Assembly (NCBI GenBank): GCA_030447785.1
Contig: JAUJOF010000001.1
Span: 41,401-79,680, forward strand
Length of the DNA stretch: 38,280 bases
Origin: Solirubrobacteraceae bacterium
GTDB lineage: Bacteria; Actinomycetota; Thermoleophilia; Solirubrobacterales; Solirubrobacteraceae
Reading direction: 5' to 3'
The translations under genes were made by a program, and so were the position numbers. This document shows, piece by piece, positions 1-8,071 of the stretch (positions are counted from its first letter, which is position 1; every line of letters starts with the position of its first letter). Under the pieces are notes generated by a model. It was not told where the DNA came from. It made no database searches and saw only the letters and a program-made list of their open reading frames with translations.

Positions 1-96
1 CGTCGCAAGCGACGTCGATGGAAGGTTTCGCCCTCCGGACGTCGCAAGCGACGTCGATGGAAGGTTTCGCCCTCCGGACGTCGCAAGCGACGTCCT
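1..96. repeat. 39-bp tandem palindromic repeat, about 2.4 copies
   Basis: Unit starts at 1, 40 and 79 and is identical in the two full copies; the third copy stops after about 16 bases. Each junction holds the perfect inverted repeat GACGTCGC-AA-GCGACGTC (38-55 and 77-94). The array lies just downstream of the minus-strand rmlA stop, so the hairpin nearest the gene could also end transcription. The true left edge lies outside the window. Confidence 0.9.
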
Positions 97-113
97 ACGG
101 TCGACGTTACCGG

Positions 114-1178
114 TCACAGGATCGAGATCTCCGAGTTGTCGCCGACCATGAAGCGATACGCGCGCGGCTGGCGCTCGCCGCGCCCGATCGACACGTTGCG
201 CCCCAGCAGCGAGCTCTCCATCCGCCCCTCCAGACCCGACACCGACGATCCCGCCAGCAGGATCGAGTGCTCGACCTCCGCGCGCTCGATCAGGCAGTCC
301 TCCCCGATCGCCGTGTACGGGCCCACGTAGGCGTCGACCAGCCGCGTGCCCGCTCCGATCACCGCCGGACCGCGCACGGTCGAGCGCTCCAGCCGCGCTC
401 CGGCCTCGACCACCACCCGCCCGTCGCAGCTCGAAGCCACCAGCTCTCCCTCCAGGCGCCCCTCCAGGCGATCGAGCACCAGCCGGTTGGCCTCCAGCAT
501 GTCTTCCAGGCGACCCGTGTCCTTCCACCAGCCCTGCACCACATGGGGCTCCACACGCCGCCCGGCGTCCACCAGGTACTGGATCGCATCGGTGATCTCC
601 AGCTCGCCCCGGGCGCTGGGCTCGATCGCGCGGGCCGCCTCGTGGATGGCCGGGGTGAACATGTAGACACCGACGAGCGCCAGGTTGGTCGCGGGCTCGG
701 GGGGCTTCTCGGCCAGGCGCACCACCCGCCCGTCGCGCAGCTCGGCCACCCCGTAGTTGTGGGGATCGGACACCGGCGTGAGCAGGATGAGCGCGTCGGG
801 ACCGTGCTCGCGAAAGGCCCCGACCAGATCCGTGATCCCGCCCTGCAGCAGGTTGTCGCCCAGGTACATCACGAACGAGTCCCCGCCCAGGAAGGGCTCC
901 GCGGTCAGCGCCGCGTGCGCCAGGCCCGCAGGCTCGTCCTGCACCACATAGGTGACGCGCACCCCGAAACGCCCGCCATCACCCACCGCCGCACGGATCT
1001 CATCGCCCGTCTGAGGGGCGATTATGATGCCCACCTCCTCGATCCCCGCCCGCGCCATCGCCTCGATGCCATAGAACAACACCGGCTTGTTGGCCACCGG
1101 CACGAGCTGCTTGGCCGACGTGTGCGTGATCGGCCGCAGGCGCGTCCCGCGCCCACCCGACAGGATCAGCCCCTTCAT
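114..1178 (-). CDS. rmlA: Glucose-1-phosphate thymidylyltransferase, long form
   Basis: Nucleotidyltransferase joining a sugar 1-phosphate to dTTP/UTP, normally the first step of dTDP-rhamnose or related cell-surface sugar synthesis. The protein is 354 aa, the usual length of the long-form family. Residues 3-16 hold the nucleotide-binding loop (LILSGGRGTRLRP), K23 follows in the SAKQL segment, and the metal-binding Asp is in LGDN (about 107-109). Residues 250-335 have the hexapeptide-like pattern of a left-handed beta-helix, which separates this form from the about 290-aa short RmlA. I chose the ATG before KGLILSGG; the reading frame extends upstream but that part is not family-like. A short upstream frame ends in TGA overlapping this ATG (TGATG), which may couple initiation. 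No rmlBCD genes are nearby. Confidence 0.93.
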   Translation of the reverse strand: MKGLILSGGRGTRLRPITHTSAKQLVPVANKPVLFYGIEAMARAGIEEVGIIIAPQTGDEIRAAVGDGGRFGVRVTYVVQDEPAGLAHAALTAEPFLGGDSFVMYLGDNLLQGGITDLVGAFREHGPDALILLTPVSDPHNYGVAELRDGRVVRLAEKPPEPATNLALVGVYMFTPAIHEAARAIEPSARGELEITDAIQYLVDAGRRVEPHVVQGWWKDTGRLEDMLEANRLVLDRLEGRLEGELVASSCDGRVVVEAGARLERSTVRGPAVIGAGTRLVDAYVGPYTAIGEDCLIERAEVEHSILLAGSSVSGLEGRMESSLLGRNVSIGRGERQPRAYRFMVGDNSEISIL

Positions 1179-1260
1179 CAGGGAACGGCGCTCGCGAGCT
1201 CGTCGGTCATCCTGATCTGGTCCCGGCGGGCCACGGCGGCGGTGACGATATCGTCGCCTG

Positions 1261-2202
1261 GTGTCCCGCCGTCCCGCGCCGAGCACCGTCCTGACCGGCG
1301 CCGGCGCCGTTCTCGTCCTCTTGGTGGTCCTCCTCGTCGTGCTGGCCACCGGCGGCCGCGAGCGCGAGGAGACCGGCGCCCTGGATCCACGCGAGCTCCC
1401 GCCGGCCTCGGATCCCACGCTGCCACCGCCCGACGGGTCGCTGCCCGCCGGGGCCCAGGAGCTCGCCGCCCAACTCACGCGGGTGACGCGCCGGCTGAAG
1501 GCGGAGATCGAGGAGTACACGGATTCGGGCGCGCAGGTGCGCGAGGGCCTCCCCGAGGAGATCCAGCTGCTCGCGCTGCGCCAGCAGCGCATCTACTTCC
1601 GCATCTCGCCGCGGGCGGAGCTCGGCGACCAAACCGTTGCCCTGCTTCCCGACGACCTGCGCGCCGAGGCGCGCAACATCCTGGGCGCACGGCGGGCGCT
1701 GCGCGTCATCCCCGAGACCCCTCCCGACCCCGACGACCCGCCGCCGCGGATTCGCGTGGGCGAGCCTCGGCCGCCTGGTCAGCTGCGGCGCTTCTACACC
1801 CAGGCCGAGCGGCGCTTCGGTGTGCAATGGGAGCTTCTGGCGGCGGTCAACTTCGTGGAGTCCACCTTCGGACGCCTGCGCAACGCGAGCTCGGCCGGCG
1901 CCCAGGGACCGATGCAGTTCATCCCCTCGACGTGGGAGAGCTACGGGATGGGAGGCGACATAGAGGATCCGCGCGACGCGATCCTGGGCGCTGCGAACTA
2001 CTTGACCGCTTCGGGCGCGCCCGCGGATCCGCGGGGGGCGCTGTTCGCCTACAACCGCTCGACGGCCTACGGCACCGCGGTCCTGCGCCACGCGCGCGCG
2101 ATCGAGCTCGATCCGCGCAACTTCTACGCCCTCTTCGGCTGGCAGGTCTTCGTGGCCGACGAAGACGGCGACGTGCGCCGCCTCACCGGCCCTGGGCGTT
2201 AG
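1261..2202 (+). CDS. Membrane-anchored lytic transglycosylase (SLT-like)
   Basis: Predicted to cleave the MurNAc-GlcNAc bond of peptidoglycan at the outer face of the membrane. The 313-aa protein has a short basic N-terminus, one hydrophobic anchor (about residues 10-30), a Pro/Glu-rich linker with a possible coiled stretch (65-115), and a C-terminal goose-lysozyme-like fold. The catalytic Glu is E200 in NFVESTFGR, followed by the motif GAQGPMQFIPSTW (213-225), typical of SLT/MltB-like enzymes. Start is GTG at 1261; no strong ribosome-binding site is visible, so a nearby start is possible. It is divergent from rmlA with only 82 bp between them, and its stop lies just before a hairpin shared with the convergent pafBC gene. 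Confidence 0.88.
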   Translation: MSRRPAPSTVLTGAGAVLVLLVVLLVVLATGGREREETGALDPRELPPASDPTLPPPDGSLPAGAQELAAQLTRVTRRLKAEIEEYTDSGAQVREGLPEEIQLLALRQQRIYFRISPRAELGDQTVALLPDDLRAEARNILGARRALRVIPETPPDPDDPPPRIRVGEPRPPGQLRRFYTQAERRFGVQWELLAAVNFVESTFGRLRNASSAGAQGPMQFIPSTWESYGMGGDIEDPRDAILGAANYLTASGAPADPRGALFAYNRSTAYGTAVLRHARAIELDPRNFYALFGWQVFVADEDGDVRRLTGPGR

Positions 2203-2213
2203 CTCTAGGGGGT

Positions 2214-2244
2214 GCCTCTGACCACCGATGTGGCGGTCAGAGGC
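2214..2244. terminator. Bidirectional hairpin terminator between transglycosylase and pafBC
   Basis: Perfect 10-bp inverted repeat GCCTCTGACC (2214-2223) / GGTCAGAGGC (2235-2244) with an 11-base loop, placed between two convergent genes. The stop codon of the minus-strand gene (2237-2239) lies inside the stem. There is no long T tract on either side, as is common in GC-rich actinobacteria. Confidence 0.75.
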
Positions 2245-4318
2245 GGGCCCCCAGCGACTCTCCCCGCACGCGCTCCACCGCGGCCAGCACCGCGTCGCGC
2301 GCGTCGGCCGGCGCGAGCACGGCGGCGTCGCCGGCCTCGGCCAGCACCTCGCGCACCAGCCAGTCGGTGCCCGCGAAGCTCAGCTTCACGATGACCGCGC
2401 CGTCCTCGAGCTCCTGGTGCACCCGGCGCTCCTCGCGCGCCCAGCGTGCGCGCTCGGGGGAGATCCACACGCGCGCGGTGCGCGAGGCCTCGACCTCGCC
2501 GGTGCGCAGCCAGCCGTCCACCGCGGCGGCGGGGTCGACCTCGGCGCGCGGCTGGAAGGTCCGCTCGGTCACCGCGGCGCGGCGCACGCGGTCCAAGCGG
2601 AAGTGGCGCACTGCCTCCTTGTCGAGGTCGAAGGAGGCGACGTACCACCCCTCGCGCCCGTTGGTGAGCGCGTAGGGCTCGATGGTGCGCGTGGAGAACT
2701 CGTCCTCGTTGGCCTTGTAGTAGTCGAGCTCGAGCACGCGCCGCTCGCCGATCGCCCTGGAGACCACCGCGGCCAGATCGGAGTCGTCGGCACCACCCGA
2801 GGCGACCACCAGGCCGTGGTCGGTGGGATCGTGGCCCAGCGCGTCGACGAGCTTGTCGCGCGCGGAGATCAACCCCGGATGCAGGTGCAGGCCCAGCAGG
2901 TCGATGGCGAAGACCAGCGCCTTGGCCTCCACGGGCAGCAGCCGGGCGGGGCGGGCGAAGTTGTCCGCATAGGGCTCGGGGTCGACCTCGATGCGCCCGT
3001 CGTCGGTGAGCTCCGCGTAGAGCACGTACGTGCCGCCACCGAAGGAGACGACGTTGAGGACGTTGACGTCCTCGCGCAGCTCGGCATCGGAGATCTGCAG
3101 GCGTTCGCGCACGTCGCCGGCGTCCAGCAGCGCGCCGCGCCGGCCGGCCTCGATGAGGATGGAGGCCAGCGTCACCAGGCGCGCGAAGCGCTCGGGGCGG
3201 ATGACCGCGTCGGCGGGCGCACCTCCGCGCCGCGTGCGCCCGACGTCGCCCTCGTCGGCCGCGGGCTCGGCCGGCGCGGCCACCGACGCCGCGACCTCGA
3301 GCTCTCCGGCGTGGCGACGGTGCAGCAGCTCGGTGCGCTGCGCCACCTCGCGCTCCAGCTCGGGCGGGCCGAGCACCCGCACGTGCTCGCCCATGCGCAG
3401 CACCCAGGCGGCCAGCAGGCGTAGATCGGCGTAGGGGGTGGAGAAGACGATCGCGCCCTCGTCCTCGGGGTCGCCCTCCACCGCGCCGAAGGTGTCGAAG
3501 TGGCGCTCGACCTGCCAGGCGATGCGCTGGGAGACGTGGATGCGCGCGGTGTCGACCGGCCTGCCGAACTGCCACTCGGCGCGATGGGCGTACTCGCGCG
3601 GATCGAGCCCGGCGGGGCGGCGGAAGTCGTGCTCGGCCTTGGTCGCGTAGGCGACCTTGCCCTGGATGCGCGAGAGGCGGAAGACCCGCAGCGCACGGCG
3701 CTCGTGGCTGTGGCCCAGGAGATAGAACTGACCGCCGCGGAAGAGCAGGAAGTAGGGGTCGACCCGGCGAGGCCCGGTCTCGTCGCGGGCCATCGTGTAG
3801 TAGTCGAAGGTGATGGTCTTGTGGCGGAAGATCGCCGTCTCGACCTTGGCCAGGCGCTGGGAGAGCTCATGGCCGCCCGCCGAGGCGGTGATGCCCAGGG
3901 CCACCGCGCGCTGGTCGGGCGCCTGCAGCGGGCTGGGCCGGCCCCACGAGATCTGCTGCAGGGCCAGGCGCAGCGGCTCGGCGTAGGCGAACTCGCCGTC
4001 CAGGAGCGTCAGCGCGGTCTGCAGCGCCGCCAACTCCGTATCGGTGAAGGCGATGGCCGGCAGGTGGAACGCCTCGGGACGCAGCGAGTAGTTCTCCTGC
4101 TCGGCCGCGTCGTTGGAGTTGTTGACCGTCAGCTGGATGCCCAGCGACTCGAGCTCCGAGCGATCGGCGTAGAAGCGCCGCGCGAAGGCGTCCTCGTTCA
4201 TGCCGCTGTAGCCCTCGACGTCGCGGCGGATCTCCAGGGCGGTGACAGGCCGCCGCTCGGCCATCAGGTAGGAGATCAGCGACAGCTGGCGGATGAGCTT
4301 CTCGGAGTCCTTCGCCAT
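2237..4318 (-). CDS. pafBC: Fused PafB-PafC WYL-domain transcriptional regulator
   Basis: A single 693-aa chain carrying two copies of the HTH-WYL-WCX unit. In mycobacteria PafB and PafC are separate proteins that form a heterodimer activating the RecA/LexA-independent DNA-damage response; fused forms are known in some actinobacteria. First copy: winged helix 5-60, WYL core with FYL at 198-200 and the RVFRLSRI signature at 211-218, WCX about 250-335. A charged, Ala-rich linker (340-372) follows. Second copy: HTH-like 375-440, WYL core with WYV at 558-560 and the RHFRLDRV signature at 571-578, then WCX. No Pup-proteasome genes are present, unlike the classical paf locus. The start ATG is supported by the family-like N-terminus; no strong ribosome-binding site is visible. 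Confidence 0.88.
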   Translation of the reverse strand: MAKDSEKLIRQLSLISYLMAERRPVTALEIRRDVEGYSGMNEDAFARRFYADRSELESLGIQLTVNNSNDAAEQENYSLRPEAFHLPAIAFTDTELAALQTALTLLDGEFAYAEPLRLALQQISWGRPSPLQAPDQRAVALGITASAGGHELSQRLAKVETAIFRHKTITFDYYTMARDETGPRRVDPYFLLFRGGQFYLLGHSHERRALRVFRLSRIQGKVAYATKAEHDFRRPAGLDPREYAHRAEWQFGRPVDTARIHVSQRIAWQVERHFDTFGAVEGDPEDEGAIVFSTPYADLRLLAAWVLRMGEHVRVLGPPELEREVAQRTELLHRRHAGELEVAASVAAPAEPAADEGDVGRTRRGGAPADAVIRPERFARLVTLASILIEAGRRGALLDAGDVRERLQISDAELREDVNVLNVVSFGGGTYVLYAELTDDGRIEVDPEPYADNFARPARLLPVEAKALVFAIDLLGLHLHPGLISARDKLVDALGHDPTDHGLVVASGGADDSDLAAVVSRAIGERRVLELDYYKANEDEFSTRTIEPYALTNGREGWYVASFDLDKEAVRHFRLDRVRRAAVTERTFQPRAEVDPAAAVDGWLRTGEVEASRTARVWISPERARWAREERRVHQELEDGAVIVKLSFAGTDWLVREVLAEAGDAAVLAPADARDAVLAAVERVRGESLGARL

Positions 4319-4327
4319 GGGCAGGAC

Positions 4328-4333
4328 ACCATA
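4328..4333 (-). promoter_or_regulatory. Candidate -10 box of pafBC
   Basis: TATGGT on the minus strand, 9 nt upstream of the pafBC ATG. With a normal 6-7 nt discriminator, transcription would begin almost at the start codon, giving a leaderless or near-leaderless mRNA. No convincing -35 is seen, and I cannot identify an autoregulatory motif by eye. Confidence 0.35.
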
Positions 4334-4460
4334 GTCCCGCCCTCGCGACCGAGACCGCGCTGCACGCCTTTCTCACCCCTGTTTGCGCCTTTCGGGTGAG
4401 CTGCTCCCCTTTCTGCGCCGGTCCGAGCAGGAGCGCCAGCCCGGACCGCTCGCGTCTGAC

Positions 4461-4820
4461 CTACTCGCTGCCCGAGGGCTCCGGAGTATTCTGGCTAGGC
4501 GCAGCGTCATGGCTCATGGGGTCGTCCTGGGTCTCCTTGACGCTCGGGATGGCCGGCATGTCGGTCTTCGGGTCGCGGTGCCCATAGCCGCCTATGCCCG
4601 GTTCCGTTTCTTCGCCGGGACCCTTCTCCGCGAGGGAGGCGTCGCTCATGGTGTTGTGGTCTGGCTCTTCTGCCCCGGCGGCCGGCCTCGGCTCTTTGGT
4701 GCGGATCTGGTCGACCACCGCTTCGCTCTTGTTCTCGGCGGCCTGGGACTCGGAAGCCTCCTCCTCGACTATCTCTTTGCTCTGGTTCTCGGGAGGCCGT
4801 GGCTCGGAAGACTCGTTCAT
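4461..4820 (-). CDS. Small acidic, disordered hypothetical protein
   Basis: 119 aa, rich in Glu, Pro, Ser, Asp and Lys, with no hydrophobic core, transmembrane segment or signal peptide, so probably disordered. Short features: EIVEEEASES (acidic, 17-26) and GIGGYGHRD near residue 80. I do not recognise the family. The start is well supported: AAAGGAG lies 7 nt upstream of the ATG, the strongest ribosome-binding site in this part of the window, and the frame upstream of it has no family-like content. It stands alone between pafBC and the HD phosphohydrolase, all on the same strand. Composition resembles small stress-induced soluble proteins, but that is only an impression. Confidence 0.7.
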   Translation of the reverse strand: MNESSEPRPPENQSKEIVEEEASESQAAENKSEAVVDQIRTKEPRPAAGAEEPDHNTMSDASLAEKGPGEETEPGIGGYGHRDPKTDMPAIPSVKETQDDPMSHDAAPSQNTPEPSGSE

Positions 4821-4987
4821 CGGTCGACTCCTTTGTGGTGGATTGCCGCCAGAGGACGGCGTGGGCACGGGGCATTGCACCGTGTGCCCGATCCTTCTAC
4901 CCAGCACTGGCGCTCCATGACCACCTGCGGTGCCGGGTGTTCTGGCGGGCTGGGGACTGGCGGTGGAGCTGCCGCCCACTCGCGGGG

Positions 4988-6004
4988 CTAGGCCGCGCGC
5001 GCCGTTTCGTGCGCGCCCGCCCGCGTCTCGCGTCCGCGCGCGAAGAAGGCCCCGCCGCCCAGGGCGCGGTCGAAGCCCGACCAGCGCTCACCGTCGCCCA
5101 GCGCCTTCTGCAGGCGGTCGAAGGAGCCAAGCCTGCCGCCCAGGTTGTCGAGGAAGTGCACGAGCGTGGCCTCGCGCGTGCAGGGCACCACCGGACTGCC
5201 GTGCTCGAGCGAGCCGTGGTGGCTGAGGATGATGTGCAGCACGGCCTGGGCGAGCTCGGACGGGAAGCCGTCGATGGTCTCGATCGCGCTGCGCACCCGG
5301 AAGTAGCCCAGTGGGATCTCGCCCTCCAGCCGCCCCGCGTCGGTGAGGTCGATGGTCTCGTGGTCGGCCGGGGTGTAGGCCTCGAGCTTGCCGATGTCGT
5401 GCAACAGCGCGCCGGTGACCGCCACCTCGCGGTCGATGCCCGGGAAGGTGGCGCTGACCGCGTTGACCCCCTGGGCCACGGTGAGCGAGTGCTCGAGCAA
5501 GCCGTGGCGGTAGGCCTGGTGGTAGCGCTTGGCCGCCGGGGCGGCGCGATAGCGCTCCCAGGTGGGGCTGCCCACGCCCAGCAGGCGCTCCAGCAGGGCG
5601 GCCAGGTGCGGCTCGCGGATCGTCGCCAGCAGCGCGCGCAGGTCGGCCTCCATCCGCGCCGCCGGCTGGGGCGGGCCGTCGTGCAGGTCGGCGTCGGCAT
5701 AGGACCCCGGCTCGGGTTCGCCCAGGGCGCGCACGACGATCTGCGCGCCGTAGCGGGGATGCACGCCGTAGCGCCCGGCCACCCGTACGACGCACCCCGC
5801 CGAACACAGCGCCCGCGCGCGGTCGAGGCCGTCCCACACCATGGCCGCGACCTGCCCGGAGCGGTCGCCCAGCACCGCGCGCAGGTACTCCGCGCCGTCG
5901 CGCCGCGTGCGTACCTCGGCCTCGCGCACGAGCAGCACGAGGTCGACGTCGCTGCCGTCGGTCAGGTCGCGCAGGAGCACGCTGCACACAGTAGAAACGC
6001 TCAC
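4988..6004 (-). CDS. OB-fold/HD-domain protein, YhaM-like 3'-5' exoribonuclease
   Basis: Two-part architecture of the YhaM family: an N-terminal OB nucleic-acid-binding domain (about 5-95, beginning LLRDLTDGSDVDLVLLV) and an HD metal-dependent phosphohydrolase domain (about 160-310). Metal ligands visible: H167 and H172 in HGLLEHSLTV, HD at 202-203 in LLHDIGK, the SHHG motif near 265, and Asp in HFLDN. Length 338 aa is close to the roughly 310-330 aa of YhaM/CBF1 proteins, with a C-terminal basic/Ala tail. Start taken as GTG at 6004; GTG codons 5 and 8 residues later are alternatives because no ribosome-binding site decides. Expected role is RNA turnover, or DNA processing. Confidence 0.8.
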   Translation of the reverse strand: MSVSTVCSVLLRDLTDGSDVDLVLLVREAEVRTRRDGAEYLRAVLGDRSGQVAAMVWDGLDRARALCSAGCVVRVAGRYGVHPRYGAQIVVRALGEPEPGSYADADLHDGPPQPAARMEADLRALLATIREPHLAALLERLLGVGSPTWERYRAAPAAKRYHQAYRHGLLEHSLTVAQGVNAVSATFPGIDREVAVTGALLHDIGKLEAYTPADHETIDLTDAGRLEGEIPLGYFRVRSAIETIDGFPSELAQAVLHIILSHHGSLEHGSPVVPCTREATLVHFLDNLGGRLGSFDRLQKALGDGERWSGFDRALGGGAFFARGRETRAGAHETARAA

Positions 6005-6076
6005 GGACGGCTCGCCCGCGCCGTGCTCAGGCCGCGGTCGAAGTACCGGCGAGCGTTGTCGCCTCGCCCGGGCCGC

Positions 6077-6511
6077 TCAGGGCGCCGCGCAGGCGGGGCA
6101 GGTGCCCCGCAGGACCACGTCATGGGAGTCGACCGACCAGCTCAGGCGGTCGGCGAGCGCGTGGATGGCGTGCTCCAGGCGCTCGTCCTCGTAGGAAGCC
6201 ACGCGCCCGCAGCCGTCGCAGAGGATGTGGTGATGGTGCTCGCCGGTGGGCATGGCCGGCTCGTAGCGCACGACGCCCTCGCCGGCGTCCAGTCGGTGCA
6301 CGAGCCGCAGCTCGCCCAGCAGGTCCAGCGCGCGGTAGATCGAGGCGATGCCGACCTCCTCGCCCTCCTCGCGAAGGGTGTCGGCCAGCTCGCGCGCGGT
6401 GACACAGCAGTGCTGGCGGCCCAGCGTGCGCACCACGGTGGCGCGCGCGGCGCCGCTGCGGTAACCGGCGGCGTCGAGGGTGCGCAGGGCGTGCTCGGTC
6501 CAGGCGATCAT
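6077..6511 (-). CDS. Fur-family metalloregulator
   Basis: 144 aa, normal Fur/PerR/Zur length, with an N-terminal winged helix (about 1-80; recognition region IASIYRALDLL) and a C-terminal metal-binding dimerisation domain. Ligands seen: the His run HHHH in GEHHHHILCDGCG, the C-x2-C pair in that segment, and a second C-x2-C (CPAC) at the extreme C-terminus, matching the structural zinc site. The start is the ATG before IAWTEHALRTL; an upstream in-frame extension of 26 residues is not Fur-like. A -10-like box 7 nt upstream suggests a leaderless message. It lies back-to-back with a CoA-disulfide-reductase-like flavoenzyme, which would fit a peroxide (PerR-like) or metal response, but sequence alone cannot separate Fur, Zur and PerR. 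Confidence 0.88.
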   Translation of the reverse strand: MIAWTEHALRTLDAAGYRSGAARATVVRTLGRQHCCVTARELADTLREEGEEVGIASIYRALDLLGELRLVHRLDAGEGVVRYEPAMPTGEHHHHILCDGCGRVASYEDERLEHAIHALADRLSWSVDSHDVVLRGTCPACAAP

Positions 6512-6518
6512 CGCCCCA

Positions 6519-6524
6519 ACTCTA
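6519..6524 (-). promoter_or_regulatory. Candidate -10 box of the Fur-family gene
   Basis: TAGAGT on the minus strand, ending 7 nt before the ATG. This is the distance expected for a [20 protein letters not shown]. The rest of the 162-bp divergent spacer (6512-6673) holds a short GCGAAGC hairpin-like sequence near 6549 and no clear Fur box that I can see. Confidence 0.4.
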
Positions 6525-6673
6525 GGCGTGCCCGTGCCATGTGGGGGTAGCGAAGCGAGCCGTGCGGCGGGCCCAGGTCGCGAGAGCACCCAAGCTCCTA
6601 GAGCGACACCGCGTCAGGACGGTCAGGCAGCTCCCACCGTTGTCCGCGCGATACGGATGGGTAGGCGCCGAGG

Positions 6674-8029
6674 ATGACCGAGCGACTGCTGGTCGTCGGC
6701 GGCGACGCCGCGGGGATGAGCGCCGCGACGGCGGCACGCCGGCGCGAGGACGGCCTCGAGGTGCTCGTGCTCGAGCGCGGCCCCTACACCTCCTACTCCG
6801 CCTGCGGGATCCCCTACTACCTGGGCGGGACCGTCGAGGACAGCGACCGGCTCATCGCCCGCAGCCCCGAGGAGTTCCGCTCCGCGGGCATCGACGTTCG
6901 TACGCGCTGCGAGGCGGTCGGGCTCGACCTGGCCGCCCGCACCGTGACGGTGCGCGACCACGCCGCCCGCCGCGAGTCGTCCGAGGGCTTCGACCGCCTC
7001 GTGGTGGCCACGGGGGCCGAGGCGGTCGCGCCGCCCGTCCCCGGCGCCGACGCGGTGGAGGCGGTGCGCACGATCGATGCGGCGGAGCGCTTCGCCTCAC
7101 GCCTGGAGCGCGAAAGCGCTGGCGCGGCGGTGGTCATCGGTGCCAGCTACCTCGGCCTGGAGATGGCCGAGGCCCTCGTGCAGCGCGGACTCGACGTGAC
7201 GCTGGTCGACCAGGCCGACCAGGTGATGGGCACGCTCGACGCCGACATGGCCCACCACGTCCAGCAGGCGGCCGAGGGCGTCGGCGTGAAGGTCCTCCTG
7301 TCGTGCGAGGTCCAGGAGATCCGCGTCGACCCTCGGAGCGCGGGCGGGAGCGTGCTGACCTCCGAGGGGGAACTGCCCGCCGACGAGGTCGTCCTGTCCA
7401 CCGGTGTGCGCCCGGCGGTCGCGGTGATGGCCGCGGCGGGGCTCGAGGTGGGCGAGAGCGGCGCCCTGGCCGTCGACGACCACCAGCGCTGTCCCGGCCA
7501 CGACGGCGTGTTCGCCGCCGGCGACTGCGCCGAGAGTCGCCACCGCCTGCTCGACCGCCAGGTCAACATCCAGTTGGGCACCCACGCCAACAAGCAGGGG
7601 CGCATCGCGGGGGTCAACGTCACGGGCGGCGACCTGACCTTCCCGGGCGTGATCGGCACCGCGGCGTCGAAGATCTGCCGCTACGAGATCGCGCGCACGG
7701 GGCTGAGCGAGACCGAGGCCCAGATGGCCGGGATCGACGTCGTCGCCGCGGGGATCCGGGACCGCACCCGTGCCGGCTACTTCCCAGGCGCCGGTCCGAT
7801 CTGGGTCAAGCTCGTGGCCCACGCGCGCGACGGCCGGCTGCTGGGCGGTCAGATCGTCGGGGTCGAGGGCGCCGCCAAGCGCATCGACGTGCTGGCCACC
7901 GCGATCTGGGCGGAGATGAACGTGCAGGAGCTCGAGCTGCTCGACCTCTCCTACGCCCCGCCGTTTTCGGGCGTCTACGACCCGCTGCTCATCGCCGCGC
8001 GCCAGACGGCGAAGGCTGTATCTCGGTAG
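6674..8029 (+). CDS. CoA-disulfide reductase / NADH oxidase-like flavoprotein
   Basis: 451-aa pyridine nucleotide-disulfide oxidoreductase with a single redox cysteine. Domains in order: FAD Rossmann motif GGDAAG (9-14); active-site segment SYSACGIPYY with C44, the position used by CoA-disulfide reductase and Nox; NAD(P)H Rossmann segment VVIGASYLGLEMAEAL (about 153-168); FAD motif FAAGDCAE (about 278-285); C-terminal dimerisation domain with Tyr-containing SYAPPFSGVYDP, where conserved tyrosines assist catalysis in CoADR. Expected reaction: NAD(P)H-driven reduction of CoA disulfide or related disulfides, or O2/peroxide. GAGG immediately precedes the ATG, an unusually tight spacing. It is divergent from the Fur-family gene, which may control it. 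Confidence 0.85.
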   Translation: MTERLLVVGGDAAGMSAATAARRREDGLEVLVLERGPYTSYSACGIPYYLGGTVEDSDRLIARSPEEFRSAGIDVRTRCEAVGLDLAARTVTVRDHAARRESSEGFDRLVVATGAEAVAPPVPGADAVEAVRTIDAAERFASRLERESAGAAVVIGASYLGLEMAEALVQRGLDVTLVDQADQVMGTLDADMAHHVQQAAEGVGVKVLLSCEVQEIRVDPRSAGGSVLTSEGELPADEVVLSTGVRPAVAVMAAAGLEVGESGALAVDDHQRCPGHDGVFAAGDCAESRHRLLDRQVNIQLGTHANKQGRIAGVNVTGGDLTFPGVIGTAASKICRYEIARTGLSETEAQMAGIDVVAAGIRDRTRAGYFPGAGPIWVKLVAHARDGRLLGGQIVGVEGAAKRIDVLATAIWAEMNVQELELLDLSYAPPFSGVYDPLLIAARQTAKAVSR

Positions 8030-8036
8030 GCCGGCC

Positions 8037-8071
8037 GTCCCGGGTGGATCGCGTAGCGATCTGCCCGGGAC
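8037..8071. terminator. Two-tier hairpin after the flavoprotein gene
   Basis: GTCCCGGG (8037-8044) pairs with CCCGGGAC (8064-8071), and inside it GATCGC (8047-8052) pairs with GCGATC (8056-8061) across a GTA triloop, with TG/TG bulges between the two stems. It begins 8 nt after the stop codon, so terminator function is likely. It is also the first of several palindromes in this spacer. Confidence 0.65.

Noticed and set aside
1..96. Possible CRISPR array
   Set aside because: Repeats are directly adjacent with no spacers of variable sequence, and no cas genes are present.
18..2675. 885-codon plus-strand open frame
   Set aside because: It runs antisense to rmlA, then out of frame through the transglycosylase and antisense to pafBC. 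Long shadow frames of this kind are everywhere in such GC-rich DNA, and the translation is Arg/Pro/Ala-rich without domains.
4383..4991. 202-codon plus-strand frame across the acidic protein gene
   Set aside because: No ribosome-binding site or domain; the minus-strand gene has a strong one.
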